Source of the DNA: Meiothermus sp.
GTDB lineage: Bacteria > Deinococcota > Deinococci > Deinococcales > Thermaceae
DNA length: 64,000 nt
Assembly (NCBI RefSeq): GCF_026004075.1
Contig: NZ_BPIK01000002.1
Coordinates: 186,001 to 250,000 of the forward strand
Reading direction: 5' to 3'
In this document: one piece after another, positions 26,011 to 34,372 of the stretch
Position numbering within the stretch: the first letter of the stretch is position 1
Layout of the letters: the number at the start of each line of letters is the position of its first letter
Program-made: the position numbers and the translations under genes
Notes under the pieces: model-generated
What the model saw: the letters and a program-made list of their open reading frames with translations, nothing else
Told to the model about the DNA's origin: nothing
The model's database searches: none

Positions 26011-27039
26011 ATGGCTTTGCCGCAAGACCAAACCCCCCTACTTTCGCTGCCCATCGAAGAGCTTCCGGGCCAGGGCTACCGCCGGGCGCAACTGGCTGCC
26101 TGGCTCTACGCTAAAGGGGCGCGGCAGTGGGAGGAGATGACCGACCTGCCCAAGGCCCTGCGGGCCGAGTGGGCCGAGCAGTACCGCATCTCGGAGTTCG
26201 CCGAGGTGACCCCCTTCCCAAGCCAGGACGGCTCGGTCAAGTACCTGTTCACCCTGCTGGACGGCCAGAAGACCGAGGCCGTGTACATGCCCTATCTGAA
26301 CCGTAAAACCATCTGCATCTCCAGCATGGTGGGCTGCCCGGCGGGCTGTACCTTTTGCGCTACCGGCCGGATGGGCTTTGGGCGCAACCTGACCGCCGCC
26401 GAGATTCTGGATCAGATTCTGTTTACCGCCCACCATCAGGGGCACACCCCCCGCGAGATTCGCAACGTGGTGCTGATGGGCATGGGCGAGCCGCTCCTGA
26501 ACGTAGATAACGTGTTTGCGGCCCTCGAGCGCATGCTACACCCCGAGGGGCTGGCCATGAGCCCGCGCCGTGTTACCCTTTCGACCGTAGGGATTCCCCG
26601 GGGCATCTACAAAATGGCCGAGTGGGGGCTCGAGGTGCGCCTGGCCCTCTCGCTCCACGCCCCCGACGACGAAACCCGCCAGCAAATCATCCCCACCGCC
26701 CACCGCTACAGCATCGCCGAAATTATGGAAGCTGTGCGGCACTACTACGCCCAGACGGGCCGCCGCATCACCCTGGAGTACACCCTGCTCAAGGGCATCA
26801 ACGACCACGACTGGCAGGCCCGGGCCCTGGCCCAGCACTTCAAGGGCATTAGCGTCCACATGAACCTGATTCCCTGGAACCCCTGGGAGGGGGCCCCGCA
26901 TCAGGGCACCCCCAGGGCGCAAATCCTGAAGTTCGCTGCCATTCTGGAGCAGCAGGGCATCCCCACCTCGGTGCGCTGGAGCCGGGGGCGCGACGTGGGG
27001 GCGGCCTGTGGCCAGCTCGCGCTGAAGCAACCCGCCTGA
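26011..27039 (+). CDS. rlmN: Dual-specificity RNA methyltransferase RlmN (radical SAM)
   Basis: 342 residues. The [4Fe-4S] motif CxxxCxxC is at Cys109, Cys113 and Cys116 (GCPAGCTFC). The mechanistic Cys that forms the methyl-carrying adduct sits near the C-terminus in GAACGQLALK (about 333). GEPLLNVDNV and the N-terminal four-helix domain (RRAQLAAWLYAKGARQWEEM) are typical. It methylates C2 of A2503 in 23S rRNA and A37 in some tRNAs. The mRNA is likely leaderless. The fkb gene follows after 43 nt on the same strand. Confidence 0.97.
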   Translation: MALPQDQTPLLSLPIEELPGQGYRRAQLAAWLYAKGARQWEEMTDLPKALRAEWAEQYRISEFAEVTPFPSQDGSVKYLFTLLDGQKTEAVYMPYLNRKTICISSMVGCPAGCTFCATGRMGFGRNLTAAEILDQILFTAHHQGHTPREIRNVVLMGMGEPLLNVDNVFAALERMLHPEGLAMSPRRVTLSTVGIPRGIYKMAEWGLEVRLALSLHAPDDETRQQIIPTAHRYSIAEIMEAVRHYYAQTGRRITLEYTLLKGINDHDWQARALAQHFKGISVHMNLIPWNPWEGAPHQGTPRAQILKFAAILEQQGIPTSVRWSRGRDVGAACGQLALKQPA

Positions 27040-27082
27040 GCCAGTCATCGCGCTGGGCAAAAGCCATACAATGGGCAGCGAT

Positions 27083-27574
27083 ATGAACCGAAACGTCATC
27101 GTCATAGTGGTTATCGTGCTGGCTTTGTTGGGTATGGGGGCCTATTTTCTGTTTGGGCAACGCCCAGGCAGCCAGACCAGCGCAGACAGCGGCACACTCT
27201 GCGCCAACCAACCCCCTGCCGCTACCGGCCTTACCAACGAGGGCGTCACCGCCCTCCGCATCGAAGACCTCAAGGAAGGCAACGGCCCCCAGGCCATCAC
27301 CTCCAACACCGTGCGGGTGCAGTACATCGGGCGGCTGGTAGATGGCAAGCAGTTCGACACCTCCTGCCAGCCGGGCCGCACCCCCTTCGAGTTCACCCTG
27401 GGGGCGGGTGAGGTGATTCCCGGCTGGGATTCGGGCATTGTGGGCATGCGGGTCGGCGGTCAGCGCCGCCTGATTATTCCGGCCAATCTGGCCTATGGCG
27501 AGCGCAGCCCCAGCCCCGATATTCCCCCCAACTCGGCCCTGGTTTTCGACGTGGAGCTGCTGGAGATTCGGTAA
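27083..27574 (+). CDS. FKBP-type peptidyl-prolyl isomerase, membrane-anchored
   Basis: 163 residues. One N-terminal helix (VIVIVVIVLALLGMGAYFLF) anchors or exports the protein. A short linker with a single Cys precedes the FKBP domain of about 105 residues: VRVQYIGRLVDGKQFDTS, FTLGAGEVIPGWDSGIVGMRVGG, RRLIIPANLAYGER and SALVFDVELLEI. The active-site aromatic and Asp residues are in place. The start is ATG 27083, because the ATG at 27071 lies within the probable -10 box TACAAT (27067-27072). Role: periplasmic protein folding. Confidence 0.9.
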   Translation: MNRNVIVIVVIVLALLGMGAYFLFGQRPGSQTSADSGTLCANQPPAATGLTNEGVTALRIEDLKEGNGPQAITSNTVRVQYIGRLVDGKQFDTSCQPGRTPFEFTLGAGEVIPGWDSGIVGMRVGGQRRLIIPANLAYGERSPSPDIPPNSALVFDVELLEIR

Positions 27575-27663
27575 GCACCGTACTGAAGCTGTTGACCCTT
27601 GGCGTACAAAAGCCGCCGATATACTTGAATGCGTACTACCAGTGGGTAGGTTGGGGTGAATTA

Positions 27664-28494
27664 ATGCGGTTTGTGGTGCTCAGTGGACAAAGCGGGGCCG
27701 GCCTGACTTCGGCCCGGATGGCCCTAGAAGACCTGGGCTATTTTTCGGTAGACAACCTCCCGCCCCAGCTCTGGGCAGACCTGCTGCAAACCGTGGAGGC
27801 CCGGGGCATCCACAAGGTGGTGGTGGTGCTGGACATCCGAGCCCGCAACCTGCTCGACGAGGTGGATACCGTACTGAGCCAGCTCAAGCCCTTCATCATC
27901 TTTTTGGAGGCCAAGTCGGACATCCTGCTCAAGCGCTACAACCTGTCGCGCCGCCTACACCCGCTGGGCATGGGCAACCTGCTGCGCGAGATTGAGGAAG
28001 AGCGTCTGGCTTTGGCCCCCCTGCGCGACCGGGCCGACCTGGTGATTGATACCTCCGAGCGTTCCCCCCGCCAGCTCAAGGAAGCCCTCGAGGCCGCCCT
28101 GGGCGAAGAGGAGGGGTTTTTGCTGCGGATTTTTTCCTTCGGCTTCAAGTGGGGCCCCCCGCAGGACGCCGACCTGGTGCTGGACGTACGCTCGCTGCCC
28201 AACCCCCACTACGACCCGGTGCTCAAAGCCCGCCCCGGCACCGACCCCGAGGTGGCCGGGTATGTGTTTGCCGATAAAAAGAACGAGCCCCTCTACCGTG
28301 CCCTGCTGGCCACCATCGGGCTTTCGGCAGAAGGCGCTCGCCAGACCGGGCGGGCTGCGTATACGGTAGCCATCGGCTGTACGGGGGGTCAGCACCGCAG
28401 CGTGGCGGTGGCCGAACGCCTGGCCCAGGAGCTCTCGAGTCGCTTTCGGGTGGAGCTCGAGCACCGCGACCTGGAAAAAGCCCTCTCGGCTTGA
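27664..28494 (+). CDS. rapZ: RapZ/YvcJ-family protein with altered Walker A
   Basis: 276 residues from ATG 27664 (GGGGTGA upstream). The longer frame from 27592 has no support. Family hallmarks: DLGYFSVDNLPPQLW, DIRARNLL, FLEAKSDILLKRYNLSRRLHPL, and in the C-terminal RNA-binding half RSLPNPHYDP and IGCTGGQHRSVAVAERL. The N-terminal P-loop reads GQSGAGLTSA where relatives have GxSGxGKS/T, so the ATP-binding Lys is replaced by Leu. RapZ adapts RNase E to sRNAs in enterics; YvcJ is a nucleotide-binding protein in Bacillus. The next gene, yvcK, is its usual partner. Confidence 0.92.
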   Translation: MRFVVLSGQSGAGLTSARMALEDLGYFSVDNLPPQLWADLLQTVEARGIHKVVVVLDIRARNLLDEVDTVLSQLKPFIIFLEAKSDILLKRYNLSRRLHPLGMGNLLREIEEERLALAPLRDRADLVIDTSERSPRQLKEALEAALGEEEGFLLRIFSFGFKWGPPQDADLVLDVRSLPNPHYDPVLKARPGTDPEVAGYVFADKKNEPLYRALLATIGLSAEGARQTGRAAYTVAIGCTGGQHRSVAVAERLAQELSSRFRVELEHRDLEKALSA

Positions 28495-28509
28495 GGGAGA
28501 CCGGCCCCT

Positions 28510-29835
28510 ATGATCTGGAACAAGGCCAAACGCCCCAACCTGCAAAGGCTCGCCCAGGGCCTGCGGGCCAACCCCGCCGACGACCGCTTCCTTAGCTCGT
28601 TGCGCTGGCTGCTGCCGGGCATGCGGGTCAAGCGGTATGCGTTTTTGGCTGCCCTGGGCATGCTATGCATGTTTACCGGGGTGGTGCACCTCTCGTGGCA
28701 AACCTCGCTCCTACCCTGGTTCTTGCAGACCACCCGCTGGGCCGGCTACTTTTCCATCCCGCTGTGGATCTCCGGGGGGCTTTGGCTGCTGGGTGGCCTG
28801 GTGCTGTTTTTGATGGGCTTGCGCTGGATGAACCGCAGCATGCTCTCGGCCATCACCGACCCCAGCTCGGTCTCCAAGCAGGTGTACATACGCCGGAGGC
28901 TCGAGGCCGGCCCCCGCATTGTGGCCCTGGGCGGGGGCACCGGGCTTTCGCGCGTGCTGCGGGGCCTCAAGATGGAAACCGCCAACATTACCGCCGTGGT
29001 AGCAGTCACCGACGACGGCGGCTCCACCGGGCGCCTGCGGGTCTCGTTTGGGGTTCCGGCGGTGGGCGACCTGGTGGACTGCCTGGCAGCCTTATCGGAT
29101 GCCGAGGGTCTTCCCGACCTAATGGAGTACCGCTTCCAGCGTGGGGAGGAGCTCAAAGGCCATACCTTTGGCAACCTGATGCTGGTCTCGCTGTCCGAAC
29201 TCAACAACGACTTCGCCAAAGCTATGCGTCAGGCCAACCAGGTGCTGCGCCTGCGCGGCGCGGTATGGCCCGCTACCTACGAAGCGGCCCGGCTCTGGGC
29301 CGAACGCGAGGATGGCTCGCGGGTGCAGGGGGAGACCGCCCTGCGCGAACAACCCGGCCGGATTCGCAGGGTGGGGTTGGCCCCTATTGGGGTAGCCGCC
29401 ATGCCCGAGGCCATCACCGCCCTGCAAAAAGCCGATTTGATTGTGCTGGGGCCGGGCAGCCTCTATTCCAGTGTGATTCCCAGTTTTTTGCCCAAGGGCA
29501 TCCAGATCGCTATTCAGCAGTCTCCGGCCAAGCTGGTCTACATTGTCAACATCATGAGCGAGCGCGGCGAGACCGAGGGCATGGATGCCTACGACCATTT
29601 TCACGCGGTCGAGCAGCACCTGGGCCGCAGGCCCAATGTGGTACTGGTCAATAATGCTCACATCCCAGACGATTTGCTCAAACGCTACCGGGCCGAGGGC
29701 CAGATGCCGGTACACTTCAACCCCAAACGTTTCGAGGGGCTGGGGGTACAGATTGTGGCCGACGATTTTTTGGAGCCCGGCTTTGCCCAGCACGACCCCA
29801 AACGCTTGGTCAAAGCCCTAATAAACCTGTGCTAG
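28510..29835 (+). CDS. yvcK: YvcK/CofD-like protein (gluconeogenesis factor family)
   Basis: 441 residues, longer than Bacillus YvcK (about 320). The extra N-terminal 130 residues carry two membrane helices (FLAALGMLCMFTGVVHLSW and IPLWISGGLWLLGGLVLFLMGL). The YvcK domain begins at about residue 138 with RIVALGGGTGLSRVLRGLK and VTDDGGSTGRLR, and continues with DLVDCLAALSD and LVLGPGSLYSSVIPSFL-like elements. YvcK binds UDP-sugars and supports cell shape and growth on gluconeogenic carbon. The membrane-tethered form is common in Gram-negatives and Thermales. It is coupled with rapZ, 15 nt apart. Confidence 0.93.
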   Translation: MIWNKAKRPNLQRLAQGLRANPADDRFLSSLRWLLPGMRVKRYAFLAALGMLCMFTGVVHLSWQTSLLPWFLQTTRWAGYFSIPLWISGGLWLLGGLVLFLMGLRWMNRSMLSAITDPSSVSKQVYIRRRLEAGPRIVALGGGTGLSRVLRGLKMETANITAVVAVTDDGGSTGRLRVSFGVPAVGDLVDCLAALSDAEGLPDLMEYRFQRGEELKGHTFGNLMLVSLSELNNDFAKAMRQANQVLRLRGAVWPATYEAARLWAEREDGSRVQGETALREQPGRIRRVGLAPIGVAAMPEAITALQKADLIVLGPGSLYSSVIPSFLPKGIQIAIQQSPAKLVYIVNIMSERGETEGMDAYDHFHAVEQHLGRRPNVVLVNNAHIPDDLLKRYRAEGQMPVHFNPKRFEGLGVQIVADDFLEPGFAQHDPKRLVKALINLC

Positions 29836-29971
29836 GCTAAAACATCCCCTTGATATGGGGCCGCAGACAGGGTAGGGTGTGGGCTCGTGGGCAGCTCTGG
29901 CTCACCTGTTACCTGTATTCACACATATACCACCGTGGCATTGTTGGGTATTGCAGGGAAACCCATCCGCC

Positions 29972-30658
29972 ATGATCCCCCTTCTCTTCTCCGACCCTGT
30001 AGGTGACGACTATGGCCTGGGCTATGCCTATCCTCGAGCGGCCCTGTTTGCCGAGGCCGGCTTTGCCGACCTGACCGGTTTTGAAGCCCTTCGCAAAGGG
30101 GAAAAGGTGGTACTCCGGGTCAGGCTCCACCGCTATCCAAACCCTGGCAACGCCCCTAACGGCTTTTCGCTGGCTAGCATCGGCATCTATATCCATACCG
30201 AGCCCGGCGGCCAGGAAGAACTCCCGGGAGCCGGCTTCAAAACCCCCCCAGGGCAGGGGTGGAACTGGGCCTATTTGCTAACCGGCTGGAAAGCCGAAGA
30301 GCACCGACCCGATGGCAGTGTGCAGGCCGTTCCGGTTGCGAAGAATGGAGACTGGCTCGAGCTTTCCCCCAACCTGCCCCCAGGGGACTACGCCTACTAC
30401 GTGGCGGTGGGGCTCTACGACCCCTTCACGCCCTGGCACTTTCGCCCGGTGCGCCCCGGTGGGGGTACCTGGACGATCGATGGGCCAGCAGACGCCCCCG
30501 CCGCCGTAGACGTGCTCGCACAAAACCAGCACCAGGCCTACCAAAGCGGTGTGCTGCACCCCACGCGGGCCATCCAGAACCGCATCCCCTGGGCCATCCT
30601 GAGCGCTGCTTTGGGAGTGCTGTTTATCCTGCTGGCCTTCCGCTTTCCTCGACGGTGA
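29972..30658 (+). CDS. Glucodextranase C-terminal-like domain protein with C-terminal membrane helix
   Basis: 228 residues from ATG 29972. The first part, LLFSDPVGDDYGLGYAYP, is the recognisable opening of the glucodextranase C-terminal beta-sandwich domain. VVLRVRLHRYPNPGNAPNGFSLASIGIYI and the WAYLLTGW and PPGDYAYYVAVGLYDPF stretches follow. A single helix near the end (IPWAILSAALGVLFILLAF) would leave the sandwich outside and a short basic tail inside. I see no ordinary signal peptide at this start, and an upstream frame from 29879 does not supply a better one. Catalytic domains are absent, so it may be a carbohydrate- or surface-binding module. Function not assigned. Confidence 0.6.
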   Translation: MIPLLFSDPVGDDYGLGYAYPRAALFAEAGFADLTGFEALRKGEKVVLRVRLHRYPNPGNAPNGFSLASIGIYIHTEPGGQEELPGAGFKTPPGQGWNWAYLLTGWKAEEHRPDGSVQAVPVAKNGDWLELSPNLPPGDYAYYVAVGLYDPFTPWHFRPVRPGGGTWTIDGPADAPAAVDVLAQNQHQAYQSGVLHPTRAIQNRIPWAILSAALGVLFILLAFRFPRR

Positions 30659-30739
30659 GCTTATCTCTTGCTTCGCTGAAGCCAAGCTGTGCCAGGGGCT
30701 TCGGCTATCCGGACAGGCCCAGGCGGTGTACCCTGGGCT

Positions 30740-31111
30740 ATGCGCGGTTTCTTGCTGCGGTTGCTACTCAACACATTGGCCCTGTGGATCGTAACCCAGC
30801 TCTATGGCGGTCTCTTTTTCGCCAGGGGCAGCAGTCTGGGTGATTATCTCCTAGCCGGGCTGGTATTTGGCCTGGCCAACGCCTTGCTCAAACCGGTGTT
30901 GTTGTTGCTTACCCTGCCCTTCAATATCCTGACCCTGGGTCTGTTTACCCTGGTGGTCAACGCCGTGATTTTATTGATTGTGGCGAGCCTGACCCCGCTG
31001 GAGGTGCGGGGGTTTGGTGGGGCTTTGATTGGAGCCGTCTTGCTCTCGGTGATCAGCTTCGGACTCAATCTGCTTACTGGGCCTTCGGATCGAAAAGAGA
31101 GGCGTCGCTGA
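30740..31111 (+). CDS. Phage-holin-family membrane protein (PF04020 type)
   Basis: 123 residues with four hydrophobic segments: LLRLLLNTLALWIVTQLY, LAGLVFGLANALLKPVLLLL, LPFNILTLGLFTLVVNAVIL, LIGAVLLSVISFGLNLL. NALLKPVLLLLTLPFNILTLGLF is the signature of the mycobacterial-type 4TM holin family, which is mostly chromosomal and not phage related. The ATG at 30740 is favoured because TACCCT ends 5 nt before it. The frame from 30689 would add 17 polar residues. It is convergent with cobT, 16 nt apart. Function unknown. Confidence 0.75.
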   Translation: MRGFLLRLLLNTLALWIVTQLYGGLFFARGSSLGDYLLAGLVFGLANALLKPVLLLLTLPFNILTLGLFTLVVNAVILLIVASLTPLEVRGFGGALIGAVLLSVISFGLNLLTGPSDRKERRR

Positions 31112-31127
31112 CCGACCCAGCCTTTGA

Positions 31128-32174
31128 CTATGGCGCCGTAGTTTGCGACACCCCGGCCTGGGCAAAGGTAGCCATCCCTGCCATTACCGAAGCCGCCGCC
31201 CGCAGGATGGGAAAGCTCAAAACCGCCCCGGTGCCCTCACCCAGGCGCATGTCCAGCTCGAGGATGGGCCTTAGCCCCAGCGCCTCCAACTGCCTTCTGT
31301 GCCCCGGCTCCAGCGAGCGGTGTCCGGCGAAAAGATATTCGCGCACGTTCGGCTCGATGCGGCAGGCCAGCAAAGCCCCGGCGGTTACCGGGAAGCCGTC
31401 GGTGACCAACGGCAGGCCGGCCTCGGCCCCGGCCAGAAACACCCCCGCTATCGCCGCAATTTCCAGCCCCCCCAGCTCTGTGAGCAGCTCGAGCGGCCCG
31501 GCTTGAGTAAGGTCGCCCAGGCGGGACTGAGCTCGCTGCAGCGCCCTGCGGACGACCTGCACCTTTTGCTGGTAGCGGGCCTCGTCCACCCCCGTACCGC
31601 GCCCGGTCACCGCCTCAGCCTCCAGACCCAGCAAGGCCGCGGTGAGGGCTGCCGCAGCGGTGGTATTGCCGATGCCCATATCGCCGGCGGCCAGGAGGGT
31701 AGCGCCCTCGGCGATGGCCCGGCGGGCGGCCTCGGCCCCGACCCGGATGGCCTGCTCGGCTTCGGCGCGGGTCATGGCAGCCTCCTGGGCGATGTTGCCG
31801 GTGCCCGACCGCACCCGCTCCGGCGACGGAACGGGGGAGTTGATGCCCACGTCGAGCACGTAAACCTGGGCGTCGGCGGCTCGAGCAATTTGATTGATGG
31901 CCGCGCCCCCCGCCCGAAAGTTCAGGAGCATCTGGGCGGTCACCTCGGATGGGTAGGCCGAGACGCCCTCGGCGGCCACCCCGTGGTCGGCGGCGCAGAC
32001 GATCACGGCGCCCTTGCCCAGCGTGGGCCGCAGGGTCTGCTGGATGGCGGCCAGGCGAACCCCCAGTTCCTCCAGATACCCCAGCGAGCCCGGCGGCTTG
32101 GTGAGCTGATCCTGGTGGGCTCGAGCCTGGGCCAGCCATTCTTGGGGGATGGGTGGGATGTTGAAGTGCATCAT
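31128..32174 (-). CDS. cobT: Nicotinate-nucleotide-dimethylbenzimidazole phosphoribosyltransferase
   Basis: 348 residues. It transfers phosphoribose to dimethylbenzimidazole to form alpha-ribazole phosphate for the lower ligand of B12. Motifs: TKPPGSLGYLEELG at the N-terminus, CAADHGVAAEGVSAYPSEVT, GDMGIGNTTAAAALTAAL, VTGRGTGVD, and the C-terminal RLGEGTGAVL with the catalytic Glu. Last gene of the riboswitch-controlled minus-strand operon. It starts 3 nt after the original end of cobU. A cobS (cobalamin synthase) gene is not in this operon and must be elsewhere if the pathway is complete. Confidence 0.95.
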   Translation of the reverse strand: MMHFNIPPIPQEWLAQARAHQDQLTKPPGSLGYLEELGVRLAAIQQTLRPTLGKGAVIVCAADHGVAAEGVSAYPSEVTAQMLLNFRAGGAAINQIARAADAQVYVLDVGINSPVPSPERVRSGTGNIAQEAAMTRAEAEQAIRVGAEAARRAIAEGATLLAAGDMGIGNTTAAAALTAALLGLEAEAVTGRGTGVDEARYQQKVQVVRRALQRAQSRLGDLTQAGPLELLTELGGLEIAAIAGVFLAGAEAGLPLVTDGFPVTAGALLACRIEPNVREYLFAGHRSLEPGHRRQLEALGLRPILELDMRLGEGTGAVLSFPILRAAASVMAGMATFAQAGVSQTTAP

Positions 32175-32177
32175 AGA

Positions 32178-32687
32178 CTATTTAATCTGTACCGGAATGC
32201 CCGCCACCAGCAGGTAGACCCGGTGGGCCTCCTGGGCGACGCGGGTGTTGGCCGCCCCCAGCAGGTCGCGTTAGTGCCGGGCCAGGGAGTTCTCGGGCAC
32301 GACGCCCAGGCCCACCTCGTTGCTGACCACCAGCAGGGTTTTGCCGGTCTGGGCCCGAACCGCCAGCAGGTGCTCGAGCGCGGGCAGCACCTCGAGCCCG
32401 GCCAGCATCAGGTTGGAGACCCACAGGGTCAGGCAGTCCAGCAGCACCACCCCATGCCGGGCCTCCTGCAGGGCCTGGGGCACCTCGAGCGGGGCTTCCA
32501 GGGTTTCCCAGGTGGGGGGGCGCTCGGCCCGGTGCTTAGCGATGCGCTGGCGCATCTCCCCGTCCAGCGGCTCCGCTGTGGCGATAAAGCTCACCTGCGC
32601 CTGCCCCAGGGCCAGGGCCTGGGCCTGGGCAAAGCGGCTCTTACCGGCCCTGGCTCCCCCCGTGATGAGCACCAGATGGTTCTGCAC
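32178..32687 (-). pseudogene. cobU: cobU (adenosylcobinamide kinase/guanylyltransferase) interrupted by an in-frame stop
   Basis: The frame starts at ATG 32687 with the P-loop ITGGARAGKSRFAQ, then PLDGEMRQRIAKHRAERP (guanylyl-accepting His), VVLLDCLTLWVSNL and VSNEVGLGVVPENSLARH. It then meets TAA at 32271-32273, codon 139. The same frame continues without change of phase for 30 more codons (RDLLGAANTRVAQEAHRVYLLVAG...) to TAG at 32178, exactly the C-terminal part expected of CobU. The stop stands where relatives have an aromatic residue before RDLLG, so a single base change (TAC or TAT to TAA) explains it. Either the enzyme is truncated by 31 residues, the gene is dead, or there is a sequencing error. 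The neighbours cobC and cobT are intact. Confidence 0.85.
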
Positions 32688-32693
32688 AGGGCC

Positions 32694-33239
32694 TCACCCC
32701 TTGTCCTCGGGTGTCCGCACGAAGCGCACCCGCTTGTGCGCCCAGTCCACCCCTACCACTGCACAGGGCGGCAGGAAGCGGTCTTGATCTAGCTCCCGCA
32801 GCACCATGCGCAGCACCCCCCCGTGGGTGAAAACCAGGTGGCGGCCCGCCGGCAGGCGGTCGAAGAAGCCATACACCCGACAGCGCAACTGGGCGGTGGA
32901 CTCCCCCCCGGGCGCCTGGAAGCCATCAAAGGCCAGGAGCGCCGCTTTGTAGGCCTCGGGCAGCTCGGCCCACTTCAGGCCCTCGAGCTGGCCGAACTCG
33001 AGCTCGCGCAGCGCCACCGAGACTTCTTGGGGTTCGCCGTAGGCCAGCCGGGCGGTCTGGATGGCCCGTTGCAAATCGGAGGCCACCACCCGCTCGAAGC
33101 GTTCGGCGGCCAGCCAGCCCGACAGAGCCCGGGCCTGCTGCTCGCCCAGCGCGGTAAGCGGCACATCGCTCCAGCCGGTGAGCCGCCCCTCCTGGTTCCA
33201 CGGGGTCTCTCCGTGCCGCACCAGCCAGAGTTCGCTCAT
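32694..33239 (-). CDS. cobC: Histidine phosphatase, probable alpha-ribazole phosphatase
   Basis: 181 residues. The phosphoglycerate-mutase-like signature LVRHGETPWNQEGRLTGWSD holds the phosphorylated His9. The partner motifs ASDLQRAIQTA, LRELEFGQLEG, and FTHGGVLRMVL (second His) are in order. The fold alone does not define the substrate. The setting between cobU and B12 transport genes makes dephosphorylation of alpha-ribazole phosphate or adenosylcobalamin phosphate the likely reaction. Its start overlaps the stop of the 111-residue gene upstream (ATGA), and cobU begins 6 nt after its end. Confidence 0.85.
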   Translation of the reverse strand: MSELWLVRHGETPWNQEGRLTGWSDVPLTALGEQQARALSGWLAAERFERVVASDLQRAIQTARLAYGEPQEVSVALRELEFGQLEGLKWAELPEAYKAALLAFDGFQAPGGESTAQLRCRVYGFFDRLPAGRHLVFTHGGVLRMVLRELDQDRFLPPCAVVGVDWAHKRVRFVRTPEDKG

Positions 33240-33571
33240 GGCTCCACCCAGGCATAAAAGGGGGTCTCCACGAACTCCGGCGGCCCCGCCAGATACAGCC
33301 CCAGCCCCGGCAGGCGCAGCACCGGGCCCTCCTGCTCGAAGTCCAGGGGATCGGCAGGCAGGGCATACAGCAGGGTTTCACCCGGCGGCAGCCCGGCCCG
33401 CATCAGGTGGGCGTGCCCCGCCCCCCGCCCCATGCGCACACACGTGGTCTGGGCCGAGCGCATCACCGCCACATAGCGCGCCAGCCGCGGCCCGTCCTGG
33501 GTCATCAGGCGGCGCACCTCGCCCAGGTCGAGCACCAATAGTTTGGGGGTAACCTTCAAGCTGGCCTGCAT
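33236..33571 (-). CDS. Uncharacterised protein in the cobalamin operon
   Basis: 111 residues, locked between btuD and cobC by a contact at 33571/33572 and a 4-bp overlap at 33236. It is therefore translated with B12 genes under the riboswitch. The sequence opens MQASLKVTPKLLVLDLGEVRRLM and continues with short beta-like and Gly/Pro-rich segments (GAGHAHLMRAGLPPGETLLYALP, PGLGLYLAGPPEFVETPFYAW). It has one Cys and two clustered His, no signal peptide and no membrane helix. I do not recognise a family. Position suggests a role in cobalamin or cobinamide handling, but nothing in the sequence proves it. Confidence 0.7.
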   Translation of the reverse strand: MQASLKVTPKLLVLDLGEVRRLMTQDGPRLARYVAVMRSAQTTCVRMGRGAGHAHLMRAGLPPGETLLYALPADPLDFEQEGPVLRLPGLGLYLAGPPEFVETPFYAWVEP

Positions 33572-34372
33572 CTACCCTCCCAGGAGCACCACCGGCTGGC
33601 CCTCGATCCACCGCACCCGCACCTGCCGGCCATACACCTGCTGCAACAGGGCCTCGCTCAGCACCTCGCCCGGCCGGCCCTGGGCCAAAAGCCGCCCCTC
33701 CGACAAAAAAGCCACCCAGTCGGCCTTACCGGCCAGGTTGGGGTCGTGCAGCACCGTAAGGATGCCCAGCCCCTGGGCCCGCAAGCCCGCCACCAGGGCC
33801 AGAAACTCGGCCTGGTGGTGCAGGTCGAGGTGGTTGGTGGGCTCGTCCAGCAGCAAAAACCTGGGCCGCGCCGCCAAGGCTCGGGCCAGCAAAACCCGCT
33901 GCCGCTCCCCGCCCGAGAGCGTGGGCAGCAGCCGGTGGCGGAACCCGCTCACCTGGGTCTGCTGCATGGCCCATTCCACCGCCTCCCGGTCGGCCCGGCC
34001 CCCCCGCCCCAGCAAGCCCAGGTGGGGGGTGCGGCCCAGGGCCACCACCTCTTCTACCGTGAGGTCTTCGGGGTAGCCGCCGTTCTGCGGCAGGAAGGCG
34101 ATCTGCTGGCCTCGAAGCCAGCTCGAGTACCCCCCCAGGGGCCGCCCGCCCAGGTACACCCCCCCTCGAGTTGGCTTCAAGAGCCCGGCCAGTAGGCGCA
34201 GCAGGGTAGACTTCCCCGAGCCGTTGGGCCCCAACAGGGCCAGCCACTCCCCCGCGTTCAGCTCGAGGTGGATATCCTCCAGCACCGCCCGGCCCCGGTA
34301 GGCAAAGGAGACCTCGAGGGCCCCCAACCCCCTCACCACAGGCCCTTCGATCACAGCCTTCCCCTCGCTCAT
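33572..34372 (-). CDS. btuD: Cobalamin/iron-siderophore-type ABC ATPase (BtuD-like)
   Basis: 266 residues from ATG 34372, which overlaps the permease stop (ATGA). An ATG 18 nt upstream is less likely. Walker A LLGPNGSGKSTL, Q-loop region IAFLPQNGGYPEDLTVEEVVALGR (FepC/BtuD type), signature LSGGERQRVLLARAL and Walker B FLLLDEPTNHLDL are intact. It energises uptake of B12 through BtuC. The riboswitch and cob neighbours decide for cobalamin over siderophores. Confidence 0.92.
   Translation of the reverse strand: MSEGKAVIEGPVVRGLGALEVSFAYRGRAVLEDIHLELNAGEWLALLGPNGSGKSTLLRLLAGLLKPTRGGVYLGGRPLGGYSSWLRGQQIAFLPQNGGYPEDLTVEEVVALGRTPHLGLLGRGGRADREAVEWAMQQTQVSGFRHRLLPTLSGGERQRVLLARALAARPRFLLLDEPTNHLDLHHQAEFLALVAGLRAQGLGILTVLHDPNLAGKADWVAFLSEGRLLAQGRPGEVLSEALLQQVYGRQVRVRWIEGQPVVLLGG

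Noticed and set aside
30740-31111. Holin-family protein as a prophage remnant
   Set aside because: This 4TM family is mostly chromosomal, and no phage structural, lysis or integrase gene is nearby.
31299-32792. 497-residue plus-strand frame opposite cobT, cobU and cobC
   Set aside because: Shadow frame; the minus-strand families are unmistakable, and even the cobU stop is better explained by mutation.
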